From contig NC_080572.1 of the NCBI RefSeq assembly GCF_030247185.1, positions 250,539,070 through 250,603,069 of the forward strand: a stretch of 64,000 bases of DNA, read 5' to 3'. Position 1 is the stretch's first letter; each line of letters opens with the position of its first letter. This document shows positions 1 through 10,760 of the stretch, piece by piece. Source of the stretch: Malaya genurostris. Taxonomy: Eukaryota > Arthropoda > Insecta > Diptera > Culicidae. The notes beneath the pieces are model-generated. The model saw only the letters and a program-made list of their open reading frames with translations. It did not search any database and was not told the origin of the DNA. A program made the position numbers and the translations under genes.

Positions 1-812
1 TACTTTTCTTTGGACATTTCTGTGGTTGCCAGACAGAATGGGCGCTTTTGATGTCGCTGGTTGCTCTTTGATTGACTATTAGAGTGGGATCTAGATAATG
101 GTTACTTTAAGCTAGTATCGACAGATATCGACCATGAAAATATCGATACCACGCGATACCACTTTGCACGGTATCGATCCTAAAAAATCGATACTTTAGG
201 CTAGAGTATCGATACCTTGAAGTATCGCAGTATCGATACCCATTCCTAGCACATCCCAATCATTAGAATTTCACTGTTCAATTCCGATCCGATTCCCATT
301 GCCACAGGAACAGAAAGCTTACGAAATCAGCTTCGTTTGTTCGAGATCTTGTTACACAACAACTCGTTCCGTTTCCAATATCGCGAGCCTATTGTCACTG
401 TGTCTGCCTACCGCAGAAAAAAAAGACACCACGTTTTTCATGGCGTAATAGCGGCACCCGGCAAGTAACACACGTGAATGCCGAGAAATGCCAGGATAAT
501 GGCGATAGGGTGGTAAGAAGTCTTCTTTAGCTTTAAAAGGCGAAATGGTGCAACATTGTATCGAGGCAAGGGCGAATGCTGAGACTCGCCTCTTTGATCT
601 GGCATGGAATACGGAAGCTGCTTTGTGACACCGACAGGATCAATGATGCTGTTGCATAAATAAAATGCTTTATTGGATTACGGACATGATGAAAGGGAGG
701 AACTTGTTCTCCGGTTCCGATTCCTATGTCCTATCTTTTCAAATATTGAATTTGTTCGTTCGCATGAAAGCAACTAAATCTGGTTACGTTTCTCTGTTTC
801 TGTTTCTCGCAG
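1..812. other. Probable LONRF intron or upstream DNA
   Basis: No coding exon was recognised here. The stretch ends in a pyrimidine-rich run and an AG acceptor at 811-812, directly before the first recognisable LONRF exon, so at least its right part is intron. It contains the TATCGATA cluster listed separately. Confidence 0.5.
114..240. promoter_or_regulatory. Cluster of TATCGATA / CGATA motifs
   Basis: About nine TATCGAT-type motifs, several of them the full palindrome GGTATCGATACC or close to it, lie within 130 bp. In Drosophila TATCGATA is the DREF site and CGATA the BEAF-32 core, so a promoter or insulator element is possible. The alternative is a degenerate short tandem repeat with no function. 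Confidence 0.35.
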
Positions 813-3045
813 GCATACTACTACCGAGCTCTGTCGTTATCGGCGATGGATAAACCGGAACAGGCCATTCTGTCCCACTGCATTTCCATCTTCCTGGATA
901 AGCAGTCGATGTGTGTGGCCAGCGGAATAATGCACGAACTAGCGAAGGTAATTTCATCATTCTAGTTTAACTTCAACACTACTAAAAATGGATTTATTTT
1001 TTAGGACCTACAAAAATTACTTGCCTCATCCCGTTCGGAGTCGGAACTGCCCTCGGACATGATGAACCCGCTGACGCTGATCTTTGACAAATCTCACTCG
1101 CCGATGAATTCCCGCAAGAGACGACACCACCGGACCCCGTCCGCCTACCGTCACAAGGTGAAAAAGCATTATCTCAGTCTGCGGACCAGCGACTTCGACG
1201 AGACGCACTCCGATTGCACCGATGAGGATTACTTCCGGGCTAGTTTTTTCGATGAAATGGATGACTTTTATCAGCAAACCATGAAACCTTCCCATCACCA
1301 TCGGCGGAAATTACTGACGGCGTACGATCTGAACATTTTTAACCCGCGCATGGATGAGCCGCTTGTGCTCGGTCGGAACTTTTACCTGCAGAAAGGTCCG
1401 CGAGTACAGCAGCAAACGCAGCCACCAGCAATAATCATTCCAGGTCCGAACTCAAAACTACGGTCGTTTGTTGATCAAATGGCCCAGAAGCTGGAATCAA
1501 TCCGTTGGGCCGAAGGAAACCCGGTACGGTTACACGTCAATCCGCAGAACGTGGAAGTGTCTGACTTTGATTGTGTCCTCTGCTGTCGAACTTTGTGGAG
1601 GCCCGTGGTGACCCCTTGTGGTCATACCTACTGTTGGGTACGTATTTTGTAGGGCATTTTGTACAATTGAATCGTTTAACCGGATTGTTTCCCCCCTCCT
1701 TCGATAAGGTCTGCCTCGATCGTTGCATGGATTATTCCTCTTCGTGTCCGCTCTGCATGGCACCGCTGGTAGAGCAGTTCCGACACCATTTGGCCAGCAG
1801 TGCCGGTCAGTTCGCCCTGCTCACCGCCAATCCTACTTTGATCTCATTGTCTAAGCGTAAGGTAACTCAGTTCGTCGAGCTCGCCATGCAACGGTTCATT
1901 CCGGATGCGTACGAGAAACGTCAACGACAAGAGCTGGACCGGGAACCGACGGTTCCGGTGTTTATTTGCACAACTGCATTTCCTTCGGTGCCATGTCCGC
2001 TGTTTGTGTACGAACCCCGCTACCGATTGATGGTACGGCGGGCGATCGAAAGTGGCGAGCGGCAGTTCGGAATTGCCCTTCCACAGCAAAGCGGCCGGCA
2101 GCGGTACGTCGAGTACGGCACGATGCTGGACATCCGGGACTGCGTACAGCTGGGAGATGGTTGCTCGATTTTGTCGACCGTCGGTGCCCGCCGGTTTCGG
2201 GTGGTGGCTCGACACGAAAAGGACGGTTACGACACCGCCAACGTGGAATTTATCGAGGATGATAAAATCGACTGCGAGGGAGCCAGCAAAGACGGCCGGG
2301 TGCATTTAATACGAGAACTTCACGAGAAAGTACTGCTGAAAGCTATCGACTGGCACCAGAGCCTCTCGGAGAATATCAAGTGCGAGATATTCAAAAGTTT
2401 CGGCAAGATGCCCGATCTGGAGGAAAACTGGGAGGACGTGGTGGATGGACCGGCGTGGGCGTGGTGGATTATTGCGATTCTGCCGTTAAGTCAGCATTTA
2501 AAGGTGACGACCTTTTTGATTTATTATTAGTTTTGACTAATTCAACTAACGATTCGTACTTCCAGGTCGACATTCTGTCTACCACCAGTTTGGAGAAGCG
2601 GTTGCGAGCCATCGACAAAACTCTGAACCTTGAAGAGTCAGCTCAGCAGAAACGGAAACGTTCCGTGTGCGTAGTTCGTTCCTCGCCAGCATCTCCACCG
2701 CCAGTAAGCTGCTGTGACGGGCTGCATTCGTCTGTTGCCGCTGCACAGCATCAGCAGCAACATCAAAACCATCACAATAACCACCACCACAACCATCATC
2801 ATCAACAACAACAATGCCAAGCAATTGACTGTTGCTTACGAGAAAGAACTACCTCAACAGATCATCATCACCATCATCATGAGGATGACGATCACCACCA
2901 CCATCACGATCATCATCATAATCATCATCATGACCACCATCCAGATAGTGATAGAAACAGTTCCGGGGATCACCATCATCATCATCATCATCATCACCAT
3001 GACCATCTCAATCAATCGGTGGAAGCGGCGGAATATTTGTTGTAA
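813..3045 (+). CDS. LONRF: LONRF: LON-domain and RING-finger protein, 3' four exons
   Basis: Four exons, all joined in phase 0: 813-947, 1005-1637, 1709-2503 and 2566-3045 (TAA). Each junction has GT/AG ends. They encode about 679 residues; the 5' exons lie outside the window. Order of parts: a TPR-like helix (AYYYRALSLSAM) in the first exon; a basic linker; a C3HC4 RING split by the intron at 1638-1708 (CVLC, then PCGHTYCW, then VCLDRC and CPLC); a LON substrate-binding domain from VPVFICTTAFPSVPCPLFVYEPRYRLM through WAWWIIAILPLSQ. RING plus LON in this order is the LONRF family of probable E3 ubiquitin ligases. The last ~100 residues are histidine-rich and unlike the usual short family C-terminus. 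Upstream ATGs near 665 are intronic. Family identity is secure; the exact 5' structure is not visible. Confidence 0.93.
2750..3005 (+). repeat. CAT/CAC/CAA repeat encoding the LONRF His/Gln tail
   Basis: Imperfect trinucleotide runs of CAC, CAT, CAA and CAG lie inside the last coding exon. They encode long His blocks broken by Asp, Glu, Gln and Asn. The reading frame stays open to the stop codon at 3043-3045. Confidence 0.85.
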
Positions 3046-4186
3046 AACCGCCCCATCTCTATTCGGTCCAGAACAAGAGCACACTCACAAAACACTAAAC
3101 ACTAGGCACTAGCGCACTAAACAAAACAAACAAACAAACAAAAATAATCATATGTAAAGCAACTGAATGGTTCTCTTCTTTGAAAATGTACAACATTCGT
3201 ACTCTCGTGGATCAAACAGTAAACCAATTTATGACCGTGTAACCTAAAAGCCATAGATTAATATGATAAACAAAAACCGTAACCTGTAAGGAAAACAAAC
3301 ACAACAACAACAACAACAAGAACAACAACCTTTCCTAGTAAACTCTATTTTTCATCGATTTATGATAATGGCTACCAATAACCTAAGCAAACAAAAAGCG
3401 CACTAACTTGGAGGAGTCAAACGAATCAGATCGAGGTTAGAACTGTTCCACTAAATTGAAAAAAATTCAAATTCCATCTTTGCCATGCCTCTCATATATA
3501 ACACAAGCAAAGCTTTGATCATCCTAAAAATTTTGAGCTTAAATCCATCACACTCGAGTTTCAAAGTATTTCAAATTTTCCCGTTTCTGCTCTATATCTA
3601 TACTCAGCCAGTACTATTTAACCTGTTCTTTAAAATTGAAAAAAAAAAACAAAAGTGTATTCCATTTTACTCTTGCACATACACACAAAGTTTTCGTATC
3701 GGCCTGAGGCGGCGAAATTTTCCAAGATATTTTTTTTCTCGCTCTACTCTTCTTACTTCCGTTGTTTTTTTCTGTTGTGTTTTCGGTTGTGTTAAATCAG
3801 CGTTTTTGGCAGCTCGCGGCAGGCTTTGATCGGGTCAGTCCTACTAATGTTTTTGTTCAGGCGGGAAAGAAACGGTAACGAAGAACGGCAACAAACCAAC
3901 CATGCGTTTCCATAACGTTGTAAATTATGATGACGGCAGGAATTCACGCATCCAAGCAATGCTTTTTATCTGATTTGGAAAATGTAAAAAAAAAATAAGT
4001 TTTTTCGCTATTGGCAATATGCTAAATCATTTCGGTTTTCAGAAACGGAAACTTTGCAACTAACGTTCTTGTTTTGGTTACTGTTTAATGCTGTTGGAGC
4101 TAGACAAAATCTTCAAGTTACATTTTGTTGTAAAGCTTTTTTCCGAAACGGATTTCGCAAGAGATATTGCAATGCCGAAATCTACA
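3046..4186 (+). other. LONRF 3' UTR and downstream DNA
   Basis: AT-rich sequence with (CAAA)n and (CAA)n runs near 3121-3330. No convincing ORF. An AATAAA at 4287-4292 could be a distal poly(A) signal, but the transcript end cannot be fixed from sequence. Confidence 0.45.
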
Positions 4187-4256
4187 TGTCTTTTGGAGAA
4201 TTTTATCTTCTTCACAGCTGATTCTTAACGTACAAAACCATTGCTTGGCTAGTACT
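4187..4256 (-). mobile_element. SINE fragment, decayed
   Basis: About 45 bp (4210-4255) match the body of the SINE at 50714-50919 in the same orientation, including the ATTGC(A/T)TGGCTAGTACT block. The tRNA-like head is absent. Confidence 0.4.
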
Positions 4257-4259
4257 GCT

Positions 4260-5410
4260 TGAAACTGTTTGAAATTTCAATTTCGTAATAAACAACGACG
4301 TACAAGCAATATCGAAGTATTTTATTTGGCGATGTGATTTGGCAATGAGATTTTATTTGTGTTTAATAATCCAAGTCGTTGAGTTACAAAAATACGTGAT
4401 ACAATATTGTATTTACGCCGAAATTGTAGAATTTTATAAACAATGAAATTCCAATCGTATGAAAACATGCAAAAGAATCGTCTGTTGCGGAATATTACTC
4501 CATACAAAATTACAATAATGTAATTTTACGCATCGTTTCGAACCAGTTTTTATGCATTCTTCAAGACGAAATGGTGCAAGATTTTTTTTTACTGTCTCTG
4601 TCAGGGCTTGCAAATTGAAGCAACGAATATTAACAAAAGAGTTTCACCCTCTGTGCGATTCACACACATTCGTATGTTAGGTAGAATTCACAGCGCAACC
4701 CAAGCAAGGAGAGCTGCTTCGTTCGTGCATTAGTTCATGAAGATGTGCGCCAGTTGATGAGTATGCTTCATGGGGTTAGCATTTGATGAACGATTCTTAT
4801 ATTGAAGATGTTTATGAGAAAACTAGATTCATAACTTTTAGTTCCGATGAATATTAATTGAATAAACATTGCTTTTTGTGTTTCTAGGATATAGACACAG
4901 TATAAACTTACAAGAAACAAATTGGTCATTTTGAAAACGTTTTCATTTTTTCAAATGCAAAATTTATGCTATACAATGTTTGAAATATGTTTGAAATATG
5001 TTTGAAATGTAATCAAATTGGGTCTTGGAGTACAAACGTTATATTCAAAAATGATTTCTGTAAATCTAAACTAAAAAGACACCGTAAATATTGTCTGTAT
5101 GACCTTGCTTCGCATCTTGTAGCACGCCGTGAAGCAAAGTTCTTCATTCTCGTACAGTACAAACGAGAGTGAACCCTTCATTTCATTGCATTGTCATGGA
5201 TTGCTCAGTTCATGTGTTAACTGAGACTGACAGCACAGGCAATTTACCAAGCAAGCGAATTGGTCTGCTCAGTAGCATATACTCTCACACATCCAGTTTC
5301 TCTCTGATATAGATCTCTCATTCAGTTATGTCAAGCAAAGTGTTCACAGCGGGTGTTTTTTTCTTGTTGCTTCGTTCGTTTGAGGATTCACAATACAAGT
5401 CCTAGTCTCT
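4260..5410. other. No gene recognised
   Basis: AT-rich sequence with only short spurious ORFs. No repeat or splice-bounded exon was seen. Confidence 0.4.
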
Positions 5411-5588
5411 GTACTGTCCGTATACCGGTTTGATATGTTTCTCGTTAGCTTGACGAATGTAGTCGGACTTTAATATTGTATTCAGAAAATGTAATACTGA
5501 TTGCGGGTTTGTTCAGTAAATTTTTGGAAAAAAATATCAACTCTCGACCGTTTCATTTGCCAAATGTCCGCATATCAGTCCGGGGTAT
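5411..5588. repeat. Diverged, incomplete copy of the 380 bp MITE family
   Basis: Shares GGGTTTGTTCAGTAAA, AAAATATCAACTC and CCGCATATCAGTCC, in the same order, with the MITEs at 15809 and 16519. The other half of the element is missing. Confidence 0.45.
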
Positions 5589-5627
5589 CTTAAGCCTTTG
5601 GTCTTAAAACTTGAATCCGGAATTTTA

Positions 5628-5833
5628 CACACTTATAAAACAAAATCGTGTAAATTGACATCTCTATAGATGCACATGAAAGAAGCGTAGCAATTCACTT
5701 CAATTTACAATTCAAAGCATGTTGAAATGAAAGAGTCTTAGTTAATTTAGTTTATGTTGACATCGACGCATTCACAAAACTCATTTTTACATGTACATCT
5801 ATGAAGTATGTAACTGTAATATAATTCTAAGTC
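5628..5833. mobile_element. 251 bp MITE family, diverged copy C
   Basis: Begins TA-CACACTTA and carries GATGCACAT, GAAGCGTAGC and TTTTTACATGT blocks, matching in order the MITEs at 53760 and 56621. Its right end has been interrupted by the TTAA element at 5838. Confidence 0.5.
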
Positions 5834-5837
5834 TTAA

Positions 5838-6519
5838 GGGGTTACGCCACTGTAGAAAAAAAGAGAAGGACTTTTTTGGGGAATTATTTTGGGATCCAAA
5901 AAAATGGAGTAATCCGAATTTTGTATAAATCACTTTTTAATATGTATATTTAAGTACAAAAAATGATCAGTTTTAAAAATTTAAAAACAAAGTGGCGGCT
6001 TGGCGCCATTTCCGCGAAAAGGCTGCATTTTGACGACCGGAAATTCAGCTCCCGCAATTTTCGATCTAGAACAAAAAATAAAACATTTTCTAATTTCATA
6101 TTACAGTGTGCATAGAGGTACGTAGGAGTTTTTCAATTAATTGATTTTCTGTAAAATGGCAGCCCTTTGAAAATAAAACCGCATTTTTTCATCACAAAAT
6201 TGTTCATGAAAAATAATATTCACTACATATTTTCAAAAACCCCTACGTACCTCTGTGGAGAATATTCTGTAAAATGTTTGAATCGATTGGTCAAGATTTA
6301 CTTGACTTATGTTTCCGGTCAGCTCAGAAAACGTGATTCTGAGATAAACGCGTTTAAAGTTCTCGGTGCTGTAAGATCGTATCTCATACTCGAAATTAAG
6401 ACGTCTAAAAATTTTTTCCCGCTTTTCATCTTTTGGGATATTATTTTTAAGATCATACATGACCTTTTGCAATGAAAAAAAATTCCGATTTTTTAAAAAT
6501 TCTACAGTGGTGTAACCCC
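5838..6519. mobile_element. TTAA-flanked MITE, 682 bp
   Basis: Flanked by TTAA on both sides (5834-5837 and 6520-6523). The ends are inverted repeats of about 20 bp, GGGGTTACGCCACTGTAGAA against GGGGTTACACCACTGTAGAA, one mismatch. An internal inverted pair (AGAGGTACGTAGG near 6116; its complement near 6241) could form a second hairpin. There is no transposase. TTAA target duplication is typical of piggyBac-type transposition, so I infer a non-autonomous piggyBac-like element. Confidence 0.8.
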
Positions 6520-6668
6520 TTAAGGTGTAATTTACAATCTTAGAAAAAATGACCAATGTTGCAAAACGCAAAAGCAGTTTCCTTCGCAGTCGTAGAGCGG
6601 AAATTCAAAACAAAAATATCAGTTTGTTTGAAACATGTTTCTAAACAAACTGATGTTTTTTTCTTGTA

Positions 6669-6878
6669 CAGTGGCGTATCTAGAGGGGGGTGAAGGGAGC
6701 ATTCGCCCTGGGCGCAACGTTTTTAAGGGGGGCAGCAAACCAATCATTGGGAGCTCGTCCAAGTCATCTTTCCGGAGATGGAGTTCAGATTTGTTTTTGT
6801 TTTTTGTTCACTAAACCAACGATGGAGGCGGCAAATCTCTTATTTTGCCCCGGGCGCCGAATTTCCTCGGTACGCCAG
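6669..6878. mobile_element. Possible hAT-like MITE, imperfect
   Basis: Left end CAGTGGCGTATCTAGAGGGG resembles hAT MITE termini. A weak right partner TACGCCAG lies at 6871-6878. No 8 bp target duplication was found, so the right boundary is uncertain. Confidence 0.3.
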
Positions 6879-6939
6879 ATTCATCAGCAGTAGCGGAGGA
6901 AACTGCTCTATCGTTTTTTAACAACGGCTGTTTCCCTGA

Positions 6940-8745
6940 GGTTGTAAGTAGAACCTTAAATCTTGTGTCTTGCTTCTTAAGTCATGATTCTTGGGTCGTT
7001 AGTTTTATGGTTTGAGTCCTAAGTCTTGAGTTTTGTATTATGACTCTTAATACTTCGGTCAAAAAATCCCCTGACAAAGAAAACAACACATTTTTTTTCA
7101 AATTTTAAACATACAATTGTTCCAACAGAGTTCAAACATTTCTACACCACTTTTATACCACGACTTTTCTTTAGCCTCACAGAACAGTTCAGTTTCAGCG
7201 ATGACCTCATCATTCGATGCAAATCTCTTTTCCAACAGACTTCTTTTTCGAAATCTGAGAGCTGAAAACAGTCGGTGGGGGCTAAATCCGGCGAATATAG
7301 GGACTGGAGCAACTATTCGAGTTTTAAGTTATGGAATTTTTGCATCGTAACGAGCAACTTGTAACGCAGTAAATATGATAATGATTCTGCAAACAATTTT
7401 TTTTATATTCAATTGTTCATGACGAACTTCGAGCCAAATCGTATCCGCAGTTAGCAGCACTCTCAGATTTGGATGAAACTTTCTTGATATGTAGACTTTG
7501 TCACAAAAAGCTACTTTGCATACTTTGTTTTTCCAAAACTGAACTAGAGTGTCTTTTGAAAAGGGACAAACAAACCAATTATTTTCAAATAGTTTTATCG
7601 AAAGATGACAAATTCTACCAAAAAGTTTCTTGTGAAGGTTTTCGGAACAACAGGCAGCCTCACTTGGACTTCATCGGTGTTTGAAGGACCACATTTAAAT
7701 TCAGCATGCCAGTCGATAATGGTCGATTTGTTTTTTTTTCCTTGAAAAACATTGTTTCTAATTTTACAAAAGTAGTGTCATCAAAAGTATCACGCTAATG
7801 AGCTGAATGTCATGGCACTTTGACAGACGACATCTGAAAGATGTCACGCTAGAGGGATTATTCATTAGTCAGTCTGTCAGATCAGGGATTTATTGACCGA
7901 CTTGTCATGAAACTTAAATTTTGAGTCTTTGGTATTAAATCTTAAGTCTTGTGCTCTAAGTCTAGAGTTTTGAGTCTTCGTTCATGAAATTTGGAGACTA
8001 GAATATTGAGTTTAGAGTATTGCGTATCATGTCTTGAGTCTAGAGTCTTGTGTCTGGAGTTTCAAGTTTTAAGACATGAATCTTTGAGTCTCTTAAATTT
8101 GGAGTCTAGAGTCTAAAGTTGTGTGTCGTTATTCTTTAGCCTTGCAGTTTAAGTCTTGACGCTTGAATTTCAAATCTTCAGTTTTACGTTTTGATGCTTG
8201 TGTCAAGTTTGAAAGACGAATCAAAAACCTTGAGGTTTGAGTTCCATGTCTTGAAACCTGAGTTTCGAGTCTAAAATCTGGATTTATGCTTCGTTTATTT
8301 TGAGTATTGAGACTTTATGGTTTACTCTTGTGACTTGAGGCGTTAATTTTAAGTTTTGATCATTGAGTCTTGATTTTTAGGTTTTGCGGTTTGAATAATG
8401 AGTTTTGATGCTTGTGTCCTAAGTTCAAGTTTTGAGCCTTGAATCATGAGTCTTTAGAATTAAGTTTTGAACCTTGAGTCTTGATTCTCAAGTTTTGAGT
8501 CTTGATGCTTGTGTCTCAAGTGTAAAGTGTCAAAATTGAATCATGTCTAAAGTCTTGAATCTTGTGTTTCGAGTCTAAAGTCAGGAGTTATGCTTCGTTA
8601 ATCTGGAGTTTTGATTCATAAGTTTTGCGTCTTGAATCGTGACTCTTGTCGTTTGAACTTTGAATGTTGAATTTTGAGTTGAGTTTTGAGGCTTGTGTCT
8701 CGAATCTTGAGTCTCAAGTTTTTCGACTTGAATCATGGGTCTTAA
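6940..8745. repeat. Degenerate AGTCTTGA-type tandem repeat, interrupted by a mariner relic
   Basis: Dozens of short units related to GAGTCTTGA, GAGTTTTGA and AAGTCTTGT, in one orientation, with no strict period. The array stops at about 7052 and resumes at about 7902 on the far side of a mariner relic. Confidence 0.75.
7053..7901 (-). mobile_element. Mariner relic, transposase decayed
   Basis: Minus-strand translation, with several frameshifts, gives mariner landmarks in the right order: an HTH/linker stretch (IIDWHAEFKCGPSNTDE) near 7680-7735, YSPDLAPTD (third catalytic Asp region) near 7285-7310, and ASNDEVIAETELF followed by KSWYKSGVE near 7140-7225. Inverted ends TCGGTCAAAAAATCCC (7055) and TCGGTCAATAAATCCC (complement, to 7900) support the limits. 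The ends resemble those of the mariner at 58420. Non-functional. Confidence 0.75.
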
Positions 8746-8802
8746 CAGGAAATTTACAATCTTTGGAAAACGGCCATTCGTATTCGGGTGGTTTTCATAA
8801 TA

Positions 8803-9026
8803 CACTGAGGTCTTTTTTTATGCGGTCTTTTTTATGCGGTTTTTTTACGCGACTTTTTTTATGCGAATTTTCAGAGTTATGCGGGTTTTTTTATGCGAAG
8901 TTTCAGAGTTATGCGGTTTTTTTTATGCGAATTTTCAGAGTTATGCAGTTTTTTTATGCGAATTTTCAGAGTTATGCGGTTTATTTTTATGCGGTACGTA
9001 AATTCGCATAAAAAAAGACTTCAGTG
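8803..9026. mobile_element. Small MITE built of internal tandem repeats
   Basis: TA flanks (8801-8802, 9027-9028) and inverted ends CACTGAGGTCTTTTTTTATG / CACTGAAGTCTTTTTTTATG. Between them lie about five ~32 bp direct units containing TTATGCGAATTTTCAGAGTT. Confidence 0.75.
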
Positions 9027-9029
9027 TAA

Positions 9030-9310
9030 AGGGGAGACCGGGGCTAAATCGGACATTTTTGGAAATTGAAAAAAACATCAATTAAAATTGGGGTTTTCCT
9101 AGTCTCTAAGCGCATTTACAAAGTCAATCCATGAATCGAATTAATTGCAGGTTTATAAGATATATAAGCTTTCCGGTGCAACCACGTTTCCGGTCTAGTC
9201 GTGTGTTGAGCTATCGTTCTTGATTCTTGAATGTTGTCTCTAGAGAAACGATTGTCGAAGGTTCAGAATTGGATGGCAGTTTCGGTAGTATCTCTCATAT
9301 CCTGCATTGA
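9030..9310. other. No gene recognised
   Basis: Starts GGGGAGACCGGGGCTAAATC, a type of sequence I associate with dispersed insect repeats. No second end was found. Confidence 0.3.
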
Positions 9311-9312
9311 TT

Positions 9313-9694
9313 TTATCTCATCCAAAGAACGTAATTCGATGATAATTGGCACATTTCAATGAATAAATTAGTTTTTCGGACTAGAATACCATTTATATCA
9401 ACACAAGTGAGCAGTTTGTTGAAGTACAAATCGTGGTGAATATTATGATTCCTCAAAAACAATTCCAAACTTTCGCATCGATTCGTCATCTTCTTCTTCA
9501 CTTCTGGATGGCGTCAGCTCACTTGAGATGACACCGATTGATGGCACAGCAAGTTGGGCTATATTGACAGTTAATTTTCGTTTATAGTCGATAGACTTTC
9601 TTTTCACTGAACTGCAAATGCAAACCTCGCCGCGTGACAACGTGGAGTCGCAAAAGTACGGATGAGAATCCTTTCTTTCTCGCGAAATACTCAA
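9313..9694 (-). other. Two overlapping minus-strand ORFs, unrecognised
   Basis: ORF 9443-9694 (83 aa) and ORF 9313-9501 (62 aa) overlap in different frames. The first has an acidic, Ser-rich stretch (TPSRSEEEDDESM). The pair could be one small reading frame with a frameshift, or chance. No domain was recognised. Confidence 0.15.
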
Positions 9695-9768
9695 ATTGTC
9701 ACCGCACTAACATGATACAACGTGTTCACTCGTTGAAGGTTTCACCGGAAGTCGATTGATTCGCCTTA

Positions 9769-10019
9769 TGTCGTTTTCGCTTGAGGAAACTGAAACTGCC
9801 CAGGGTAGTTTCGTCAAACAAACACTTTTCACGAAACTGGGTTGGGTTCGCACTCAGCAACGGGGGTTTGAGCAAACCTGATATACAAATCAGGTTAGAA
9901 ACTGACTCGATTTTCAGTTCAACAACGTTGAAATTAGGTTCGAAACTAGCTTCAATCAAACGGTTTGACAGTAGTTAGAGTGGAAACTGGGTTAGGTTTG
10001 GCATCAAGCGAAAACGACA
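9769..10019. mobile_element. Harbinger-type MITE, 251 bp
   Basis: Flanked by TTA on both sides (9766-9768, 10020-10022), with inverted ends TGTCGTTTTCGCTTGA / TCAAGCGAAAACGACA. A TTA or TAA target duplication is characteristic of PIF/Harbinger. The inside has repeated GAAACTGGGTT-like blocks in both orientations and no transposase. Confidence 0.75.
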
Positions 10020-10627
10020 TTAATATAATAAAATGAACGAATCATTCACTAGAATGTCAAAAAATACTAATCTGACGCAACAAAAAAAGCCTCGTTATTT
10101 TATTTCTACCAAAACTAGAACTTTGTTCCACGGGTTGATGAGATGGACGAATCCCAAATCTCAAACCACTCGACCGATTTGGTTTATAGGTTGGTATTAA
10201 AAATGTGCATTGCATACTGATAGGCGAAATTTTGTTTTCTGATTATGACTAAGGTTCAATTACTTATGATAGCTATGTCATCAGTTATACTAGAGTACCT
10301 AAAACCAGAGTGACGACATCTCATGCGTAATGTTGACAACAGTTCAAAATATTGGCAGTTTCGTTAGTTAGTTTATATTGTATGTGACAGGTCGTTTGCT
10401 CATTTGGAACGATACTGTCGAAAATGTAACTTCCAAACAAACAGGTATCGTCGCTTTGGTTTAAGGCACTCTAAGCTATTCTAGTGCATTCGATGCATTG
10501 TTACATTTTGACATTGTAAATCATCTAGTAACAATACTTAGTACAATACTCTTAAATTACAAAACTAATATGAACAATCCTTAAATTCGATAAACATTTG
10601 TTTTTAAGGATTTTTTTGTCACCGTAT

Positions 10628-10760
10628 TGCTTTTGACAACATGAAAGTACAGAACAAGTTCCGCGTGAACTTTCTCGCTGCTTAAAAAAAAAACACGTGT
10701 GTTTTTGACAGCTGGGAAGTACAGAACAAGTTCTGTGTGAACTTTTTCGCTGCATAGAAG
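10628..10760. repeat. Direct repeat, two ~55 bp units
   Basis: Two copies of a unit containing AAGTACAGAACAAGTTC and GTGTGAACTTT(T/C)TCGCTGC lie about 75 bp apart, separated by a poly(A) stretch. Confidence 0.65.

Noticed and set aside
665..853. 62-codon ORF ahead of the first LONRF exon, as an alternative gene start
   Set aside because: It is in a different frame from the TPR-like exon and crosses a good acceptor at 811-812.
2714..3112. Long ORFs in other frames over the LONRF tail (Ile/Thr-rich, Met/Val-rich)
   Set aside because: They are shadows of the CAT/CAC repeat. The His frame is the one that continues from the spliced LON domain.
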